Assembly: GCA_900551195.1 (NCBI GenBank)
Contig: URVD01000136.1
Span: forward strand, 1-5,054
DNA length: 5,054 bases
Source: an uncultured Collinsella sp.
GTDB lineage: Bacteria > Actinomycetota > Coriobacteriia > Coriobacteriales > Coriobacteriaceae
Direction of reading: 5' to 3'
Positions 1 to 3,429 of this stretch are shown one piece after another; position 1 is the first letter of the stretch; every line of letters begins with the position of its first letter. The notes under the pieces are model-generated. The model did not search any database. It saw only the letters and a list, made by a program, of their open reading frames with translations, and was not told the origin of the DNA. Made by a program: the position numbers and the translations under genes.

Positions 1-512
1 CTAAGCCCGTCATGGCCAAACCGGCTGCTCCGACACCCGCGCCCAAGCCTGCCTCGCCCGCGCCCAAGTCGTCTGACCTGGGCAAAGCCCCCTGGCTGCG
101 CTCCGACAACCCCGCCGGCGCTCCTGCCACGGGCAAGCTCCCGACCGAGCCCGCGCCCCGAGCGCCCGAGCGCGCGTCCGCTCCCAAGGCTCAGCCCGCC
201 GCGCCGTCTGCGCCATGGGAATCCGAGCAGGTTCCCTACGACGATGCCATGGTTGGCGGTTTTGTTGCCGATGCCGGCGGGGACGATCTGCCTCCGTTCG
301 ACGTGCCGGGTGCGGCGTCCGCGCCCAAGTCCGCTGCAACTGCCCCCAAAGAGGAGGACGCTCCTGCAGCTCCCTGGGAGTCCAACTCCGGTGCGGGCGG
401 CCCCTTCGGCCATCAGGGTGCAGCCCCGAGCATCCCGCAGACCGAGGACGAGGCCAAAGCCCTCATCCGCAGCGTCTTCGGCCAGTCCACCATCTTCAAG
501 CCGGTGGAGTAG
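1..512 (+). CDS. dnaX: DNA polymerase III subunit gamma/tau, C-terminal tail (5' partial)
   Basis: The reading frame is open to the left edge (codons begin at position 3) and stops with TAG at 510-512, so only about the last 169 residues of the protein are visible. The gene is identified from context (upstream of ybaB-recR) and composition: a long Ala/Pro/Lys-rich disordered stretch ending in a short ordered segment, TEDEAKALIRSVFGQSTIF, which fits the end of actinobacterial clamp-loader gamma/tau subunits. The ATPase and clamp-loader domains would lie outside the window. In the family, gamma/tau is the motor of the clamp loader that places the sliding clamp on DNA, and tau tails contact the replicative polymerase and helicase. 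The visible tail contains two PWES motifs (213-224 and 372-383) plus a related APW at 87-95, and acidic-hydrophobic patches (PYDDAM, DDLPPFDV) that could be docking motifs. The ATG at position 12 is internal, not a start. No terminator is seen after the stop. Confidence 0.8.
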   Translation, partial: KPVMAKPAAPTPAPKPASPAPKSSDLGKAPWLRSDNPAGAPATGKLPTEPAPRAPERASAPKAQPAAPSAPWESEQVPYDDAMVGGFVADAGGDDLPPFDVPGAASAPKSAATAPKEEDAPAAPWESNSGAGGPFGHQGAAPSIPQTEDEAKALIRSVFGQSTIFKPVE

Positions 513-533
513 CTGCGCAGGCGGGTATACTGC

Positions 534-1007
534 TCAAGAAGAGAACCCCTTGCCCGGGCGCATCTGTATTTCGGACATGTGCAACGTGGTGCCGCGTATA
601 TCGCATTCGAGCAGACAGGCGCGTGACGGTCGGCCTAGGATGCTGAGGTCGATACGATACGTCGCATGGCTGTCCGTGTACTCGACTTGCTCGGCGTTGA
701 CGGTTGCTCCGATTGTAAATAAAGAGCCCAGTTCGGCATCGACAATCTTGGAGTCCTTTATCTTGACCTTGAACTCTTGGTAGAGGGACGGGCTGTTGTA
801 GTAAATGGTTCGGGTTCCGTCGGTGCATTCATCGGTCGTCTCCCATTTGACGACGGGCTGGTCCGAGCTGGCTATCAGCAGTTCTGCTCCAAAAGCTATG
901 GCATGGGTGATGATAACCAGTAATACCCAGACGACAAAGAGATAGAGAACCACATATGCAACGGGGTGTTTTGAGCGGATGTTTTGGAGTACGGCTGGGA
1001 CATTCAC
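534..1007 (-). CDS. Membrane-anchored hypothetical protein, 157 aa
   Basis: I do not recognise the family. The start is GTG at 1007-1005, chosen because a perfect GGAGGT lies at 1019-1014 with a 6-base spacer; the stop is TGA at 536-534. Residues about 16-46 (VAYVVLYLFVVWVLLVIITH onward) form one long hydrophobic transmembrane segment after a short N-terminus with a few basic residues. The remaining ~110 residues are soluble with alternating polar/hydrophobic beta-like character and three cysteines (C61, C131, C135). The simplest topology is N-terminus in and C-terminal domain outside, which is inference. The gene is convergent with dnaX (21 bases between stops) and opposite to ybaB-recR, so it interrupts an otherwise co-oriented cluster. 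The region appears less GC-rich than its neighbours, which may mean later acquisition. A 35-codon frame overlaps its start (GTGA). Existence of the gene is well supported by the ribosome binding site and sensible protein; function is unknown. Confidence 0.72.
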   Translation of the reverse strand: MNVPAVLQNIRSKHPVAYVVLYLFVVWVLLVIITHAIAFGAELLIASSDQPVVKWETTDECTDGTRTIYYNSPSLYQEFKVKIKDSKIVDAELGSLFTIGATVNAEQVEYTDSHATYRIDLSILGRPSRACLLECDIRGTTLHMSEIQMRPGKGFSS

Positions 1008-1111
1008 GAGGGCACCTCCAAATCGTCATCTATGACAATCAAATTATACCCAGCCGCCATGCGTGCCGCCTCGAGCAGCGGCTCGGCATTTTGCCATTTA
1101 GTGGTACGCAT
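1004..1111 (-). CDS. Possible small ORF (35 aa) coupled to the membrane protein, or remnant of a larger gene
   Basis: Reading the minus strand from ATG at 1111-1109 gives a 35-residue peptide ending LIVIDDDLEVPS, with TGA at 1006-1004. That stop overlaps the GTG start of the membrane protein as GTGA, a classic arrangement for translational coupling, and the downstream Shine-Dalgarno lies inside its last codons. The composition is protein-like: amphipathic LLEAARMAAGYN followed by hydrophobic-acidic LIVIDDD. The frame stays open upstream to a stop at 1174-1172, with only TTG (1150-1148) as another common start, so the product could be up to about 48 residues. No good ribosome binding site precedes either start (only a distant GGAA before the ATG). 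It could be a leader peptide, a small protein, or the surviving 3' end of a decayed gene. I recognise no family. Confidence 0.35.
   Translation of the reverse strand: MRTTKWQNAEPLLEAARMAAGYNLIVIDDDLEVPS
1014..1019 (-). promoter_or_regulatory. Ribosome binding site of the minus-strand membrane protein
   Basis: GGAGGT on the minus strand, 6 bases before the GTG at 1007. It decides the GTG start and is the strongest single argument that this gene is real. Confidence 0.75.
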
Positions 1112-1151
1112 TAAATGTCGGATTCCGGTTCTACGAGATTTAGCTTTCAAT

Positions 1152-1186
1152 ATTATGCAGATGCGAATTATTCAACTTTGCATAAT
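1152..1186. repeat. Inverted repeat ATTATGCA / TGCATAAT
   Basis: Perfect 8-bp arms at 1152-1159 and 1179-1186 are separated by 19 bases, in the AT-rich part of the divergent intergenic region. The arms flank the weak minus-strand promoter candidate, so the site could be an operator for the minus-strand genes. The separation is long for a simple dimeric regulator, so a chance repeat in AT-rich DNA is possible. Confidence 0.35.
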
Positions 1187-1208
1187 CTTGGGCGTGCGTC
1201 ACGCTCAA

Positions 1209-1239
1209 GGACATGTATATCAACTGAGGGAACATGTCC
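1209..1239. repeat. Inverted repeat GGACATGT / ACATGTCC
   Basis: Perfect 8-bp arms at 1209-1216 and 1232-1239 lie with centres 23 bases apart. Each arm contains the palindrome ACATGT. The site lies upstream of the possible -10 box of ybaB at 1267. No T-run follows, so it is not an intrinsic terminator. It could be a two-site operator or an RNA stem with a 15-base loop. Confidence 0.4.
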
Positions 1240-1347
1240 GCCCCGCTTGCTTGCCCCGCGCCGTGGTACGATTTTTGAGTTTGAAAGTCCCGTCGCGCTC
1301 CGGCTGCCCTTGCAGCTTGTCGCGCGGCCGCACGTAAAGGAGCCATC

Positions 1348-1668
1348 ATGGCCGGTATGAACATGCAGCAAATGATGAAGCAGGCTCGCAAGATGCAGGA
1401 GCAGCTTGCCGCCGCGCAGGAAAACCTTAAGTCCCAGACCGTCGACGCCTCTGCCGGCGGCGGCATGGTCAAGGTGACCGTTAACGGCGAGATGGAGCTC
1501 GTCAACCTCACCATCGACCCCGATGCCCTCGATCCCGAGGACGTCGATATGCTGCAGGACATGATCATGGCTGCCGTCAACGAGGCCGTCCGCGGTGTCA
1601 ACGAGCTCGCCAACAAGCAGATGGGCGCCATCACCGGCGGCCTCAACATCCCGGGCATGCCGTTCTAA
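1348..1668 (+). CDS. ybaB: YbaB/EbfC family nucleoid-associated protein
   Basis: A complete 106-residue protein, the usual size for the YbaB/EbfC family. Family members are small dimeric DNA-binding proteins of the nucleoid, commonly encoded next to recR and dnaX. The N-terminus is the typical Met/Gln/Lys-rich helix ([15 protein letters not shown]), followed by the hallmark central sheet with [20 protein letters not shown] (about residues 37-56). [13 protein letters not shown] helix follows, then the Gly/Met/Pro-rich end [10 protein letters not shown]. The start at 1348 is preceded by AAAGGAG at 1336-1342 with 5 bases of spacing. It is separated by 13 bases from recR and very likely shares its transcript. 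Upstream lies a divergent intergenic region rather than dnaX itself, so it must have its own promoter here. No anomaly is seen in the protein. Confidence 0.95.
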   Translation: MAGMNMQQMMKQARKMQEQLAAAQENLKSQTVDASAGGGMVKVTVNGEMELVNLTIDPDALDPEDVDMLQDMIMAAVNEAVRGVNELANKQMGAITGGLNIPGMPF

Positions 1669-1681
1669 GACACGCATATAT

Positions 1682-2278
1682 ATGAGTGCCAACCATAGTC
1701 TGCAAAAATTGCTCGATGAGCTGGGCCGTCTGCCGGGCATTGGTCCCAAGTCGGCCCAGCGCATCGCCTATTACCTGCTCGAGGCCGATGCCGAGGAGGC
1801 GCGCCGCCTGGCCGAGGCTATCCTGGAGGTTAAGCAGGAGGTTCACTTTTGCAGCCGCTGCTTTAACTACGCCACGGCCGACGAGTGCTCCATCTGCCAG
1901 GATTCGATGCGCGATACCACTCGCATTTGCGTGGTGGGCGAGCCGCGCGATGTCCAGGCGATTGAGCGCACGGGCAGCTACCACGGTCTCTACCACGTAT
2001 TGGGCGGCGTGATCAGTCCCATGGACAAGATTGGTCCCGAGCAGTTGCACATTCGTGAGCTGCTGGCACGCTTGGGCCACGAGGACATCCACGAGGTCAT
2101 CATCGCCACCAACCCCAATATCGAGGGCGAGACCACGGCGAGCTACCTGGCCCGCACTATCAAGCCGCTGGGCGTTGAGGTGTCGCGTCTGGCGAGCGGC
2201 CTTCCCGTGGGCGGCGACCTGGAGTATGCCGACGAGCTTACGCTTGGGCGCGCCATCGAGGCCCGTCGCACGATTTAG
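1682..2278 (+). CDS. recR: Recombination mediator protein RecR
   Basis: A complete 198-residue protein, the normal RecR length. Domains in order are: helix-hairpin-helix [16 protein letters not shown] (residues 14-29), which binds DNA in the family; a zinc finger with Cys57, Cys60, Cys69 and Cys72 (CSRC...CSIC); a Toprim domain from about residue 80 ([10 protein letters not shown]); [10 protein letters not shown] at 144-153; and the conserved end [17 protein letters not shown]. In the family RecR works with RecO (and RecF) to load RecA onto SSB-coated single-stranded DNA in gap repair. The ATG at 1682 is chosen because it places the helix-hairpin-helix at the usual distance. An in-frame ATG at 1595 lies inside ybaB and would add 29 residues without RecR character. 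No Shine-Dalgarno is visible in the 13 bases after the ybaB stop, so translation may depend on coupling to ybaB. All key residues are present. Confidence 0.97.
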   Translation: MSANHSLQKLLDELGRLPGIGPKSAQRIAYYLLEADAEEARRLAEAILEVKQEVHFCSRCFNYATADECSICQDSMRDTTRICVVGEPRDVQAIERTGSYHGLYHVLGGVISPMDKIGPEQLHIRELLARLGHEDIHEVIIATNPNIEGETTASYLARTIKPLGVEVSRLASGLPVGGDLEYADELTLGRAIEARRTI

Positions 2279-2315
2279 GTGGCGAGCCTGCTCCTGCCGT
2301 ATGTCTTCATCGCGA

Positions 2316-2345
2316 CGCACGGGGTAGCCATAATTTCCCCGTGCG
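2316..2345 (+). terminator. Hairpin after recR, possible transcription terminator
   Basis: Perfect 9-bp GC-rich stem CGCACGGGG (2316-2324) / CCCCGTGCG (2337-2345) with a 12-base loop, 37 bases after the recR stop. The downstream sequence (actgtaagtttgttg) has only scattered Ts, so it is a weak intrinsic terminator at best. It could instead be a Rho-associated or mRNA-stabilising 3' structure for the ybaB-recR transcript. Confidence 0.45.
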
Positions 2346-2353
2346 ACTGTAAG

Positions 2354-2369
2354 TTTGTTGTACAACAAA
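2354..2369. repeat. 16-bp perfect palindrome TTTGTTGTACAACAAA
   Basis: An uninterrupted palindrome with no loop, so it favours a protein-bound DNA site over an RNA hairpin. It lies about 85-100 bases upstream of the possible promoter of the downstream membrane protein-kinase pair. I cannot assign it to a named regulator family. Confidence 0.5.
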
Positions 2370-2394
2370 GATGCTTTGTATCCGCTTATCGCAT

Positions 2395-2421
2395 GGATGC
2401 TTTCACTCGCATCCTTAATTT
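2395..2421 (+). terminator. Weak hairpin with short T-rich tail
   Basis: GGATGC (2395-2400) / GCATCC (2409-2414) with an 8-base loop, followed by ttaattt. The 6-bp stem and interrupted T tract make it only a possible terminator; it may simply be part of the regulatory region. Confidence 0.3.
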
Positions 2422-2430
2422 GCCCATTCG

Positions 2431-2461
2431 TTGCGCAACCTTTTGGGTTCGCTGATACACT
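2431..2461 (+). promoter_or_regulatory. Possible promoter of the membrane protein-kinase pair
   Basis: TGATACACT at 2453-2461 fits an extended -10 (TG-N-TACACT). A TTGCGC at 2431-2436 could be a poor -35 with 19-base spacing. Transcription would then begin near 2468 and include the terminator-type hairpin in the leader. An alternative is TTGGGT (2443-2448) with TATGGA (2466-2471) at 17 bases. Both are weak matches. Confidence 0.3.
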
Positions 2462-2483
2462 CAAATATGGATTCGAATGAATG

Positions 2484-2508
2484 CGCCGCTCCCGAGCGGC
2501 GTGTTTTT
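2484..2508 (+). terminator. Intrinsic-terminator hairpin in the leader of the membrane protein-kinase pair
   Basis: CGCCGCT (2484-2490), loop CCCG (2491-2494), AGCGGCG (2495-2501): a 7-bp GC stem, 8 if the loop closes by one more C-G pair. It is followed by TG and five Ts (2504-2508). This is a standard Rho-independent terminator. It ends only 3 bases before the Shine-Dalgarno (2512-2518) of the next gene, too close for a promoter to fit in between. Transcripts of the next gene must therefore pass through it, which suggests attenuation or partial read-through from recR. Confidence 0.65.
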
Positions 2509-2511
2509 GTT

Positions 2512-2518
2512 GGAGGAG
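2512..2518 (+). promoter_or_regulatory. Ribosome binding site deciding the start at 2524
   Basis: GGAGGAG with 5 bases to the ATG at 2524. It selects this start over the in-frame TTG at 2431 and ATG at 2467, which lie before the hairpin and lack comparable sites. Confidence 0.75.
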
Positions 2519-2523
2519 AACGC

Positions 2524-3429
2524 ATGCGGCCCGGTGGCACTCAGACAAAGCGCGGCGCCGCGGTGCGCATGCGACGCCGACTGGGCTTGGCGCCGCGGGC
2601 GTACGCACTGCTGTCTTGCTCGCTGGTGCTGGTCATAGCTGGCGTTTCTGCCTATGGCATGACCGTGCCGTCCATGATGCAGGCACATGCCGCACGCGAA
2701 CCGCGCGTGGGGCATGAGGTCAAAAGTGATCTGGGCACCACGACTGGATATGCTTGGGCAAGTGTGGTCGCGCATATTGTGTTTGGCACCGACGACGCGG
2801 ACGGCGCCGAGGCCCCGGACAATGAAGTCACGCTTGCCAATGGCAAAACCATCGTGCTCACCAACACCAAGATCATCGATCGGTTGTCCAACAATAGCGT
2901 GGCGGCAACGGTGAGTAAGGTCGAGCAGCAGAAGGAGCAGGACGCCCAGCAGTCCGGAAAGCCCGGTAGCTCGGATGCCTCTGGCTCCGGCTCGGATTCG
3001 TCGAGTTCGGGCGGTGGCTCTGGGTCGGGTTCCTCTGCCGGAGGGTCTGGAAACGGCGGCTCGACGGGCGGCAACACTGACAACGATGCAAACTCCGGTG
3101 GCCTTTCCGCTGCTGAGGAAGAGAGCATTCACAGCTGGCTTGTGACCAAGTACAACATGCTCGACGGCTATGTTTCTCGTGCCAATGACGTGGTCTCGAC
3201 CTATAACTCTACGGGAGATCCCAGGCCGTGCGACAGCCTGGTCGGGGAGATGTTTGTCATTCGAGCCGAGTTCGGTCGTCAGACATTCTCGCCCCGGTCA
3301 AAGTGGTATCAGCAGTATGCCAATCTGTGGGGCTGTTACACCAACCTATGTCAATGGGTCGGCCATTACGGCGATGATGACGTCGCGCTCGGTAACTTCA
3401 ACAATAACGTGGCGGCGCTTGCCCTATGA
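2524..3429 (+). CDS. Single-pass membrane protein with Gly/Ser linker and extracytoplasmic domain
   Basis: A complete 301-residue protein that I do not recognise as a named family. The very basic N-terminus (MRRRLGLAPR, residues 16-25) precedes a hydrophobic segment at about 27-46, giving a signal anchor or uncleaved signal with the C-terminal part outside. An AHA sequence at 54-56 could be a cleavage site. Residues 57-143 form a first, partly polar region ending in a Gln/Glu/Lys-rich helix. Residues 144-193 are a low-complexity Gly/Ser/Asp/Asn linker. Residues 194-301 look like a folded helical domain rich in Tyr and Trp (IHSWLVTKYNMLDGYV, WYQQYANLWGCYTNLCQWV) with Cys236, Cys271 and Cys276. 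The start is set by GGAGGAG at 2512-2518. The stop (TGA, 3427-3429) overlaps the start of the downstream kinase as ATGA, so the two are probably translated together. The inferred role is a surface or sensory partner of that kinase; a structural envelope protein is also possible. Confidence 0.85.
   Translation: MRPGGTQTKRGAAVRMRRRLGLAPRAYALLSCSLVLVIAGVSAYGMTVPSMMQAHAAREPRVGHEVKSDLGTTTGYAWASVVAHIVFGTDDADGAEAPDNEVTLANGKTIVLTNTKIIDRLSNNSVAATVSKVEQQKEQDAQQSGKPGSSDASGSGSDSSSSGGGSGSGSSAGGSGNGGSTGGNTDNDANSGGLSAAEEESIHSWLVTKYNMLDGYVSRANDVVSTYNSTGDPRPCDSLVGEMFVIRAEFGRQTFSPRSKWYQQYANLWGCYTNLCQWVGHYGDDDVALGNFNNNVAALAL

Larger units (their letters stand above)
1112..1347. other. Divergent intergenic region between the minus-strand pair and ybaB
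   Basis: This 236-base stretch must carry promoters for both directions, and no convincing coding region is seen. Positions 1140-1190 are AT-rich and hold an inverted repeat ATTATGCA/TGCATAAT. Positions 1209-1239 hold GGACATGT/ACATGTCC. On the plus strand TACGAT at 1267-1272 resembles a -10 box, but no good -35 lies at normal spacing (TTGCTT at 1247-1252 is only 14 bases away). A small hairpin, GCTGC/GCAGC with a 4-base loop (1303-1316), lies in the likely ybaB leader. On the minus strand TTGAAT (1175-1170) with TATTGA (1152-1147) at 17-base spacing is a weak candidate. The promoters are not firmly located. Confidence 0.4.
2279..2523 (+). other. Intergenic region and leader with serial inverted repeats
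   Basis: 245 bases between recR and the membrane protein hold no convincing gene. They contain, in order: a GC-rich hairpin (2316-2345), a 16-bp perfect palindrome (2354-2369), a GGATGC/GCATCC hairpin (2395-2414), the palindrome GTTGCGCAAC (2430-2439), a possible extended -10 (2453-2461), and a terminator-type hairpin with T-run (2484-2508). An 8-base direct repeat GATGCTTT occurs at 2370-2377 and 2396-2403. The density of symmetric elements suggests a regulatory region. Confidence 0.5.

Noticed and set aside
573..580. Further copy of GGACATGT
   Set aside because: A single arm inside the minus-strand membrane gene with no paired copy nearby; probably chance.
244..783. Plus-strand 179-codon frame spanning the dnaX end and the region opposite the membrane gene
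   Set aside because: It is out of frame with dnaX, crosses the dnaX stop and opposes a gene with a strong ribosome binding site. Its composition is not protein-like.
1229..1240. LexA (SOS) box in GGGAACATGTCC
   Set aside because: Only the GAAC half is present; the matching GTTC half at the correct spacing is missing.
1112..1347. Signal recognition particle RNA, sometimes found near dnaX/recR
   Set aside because: I looked for the conserved GGAAGGAAGCAG-type core and did not find it on either strand.
1140..1764. Two overlapping minus-strand frames opposite ybaB
   Set aside because: Both are antisense to ybaB. Their ends run into the intergenic region only because stops are rare in GC-rich DNA.
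2440..2480. tRNA-like GGTTCG and ATTCGAAT sequences
   Set aside because: No acceptor stem, anticodon arm or properly paired T arm surrounds them.
2431..2523. Longer N-terminus of the membrane protein from TTG 2431 or ATG 2467
   Set aside because: The extension would cover the terminator hairpin and lacks a good binding site, whereas ATG 2524 has GGAGGAG at 5 bases.
1643..2608. 321-codon minus-strand open frame opposite recR
   Set aside because: It lies antisense to recR, whose protein is unmistakable, and its translation has no domain-like character. It is a shadow of GC-rich coding DNA.
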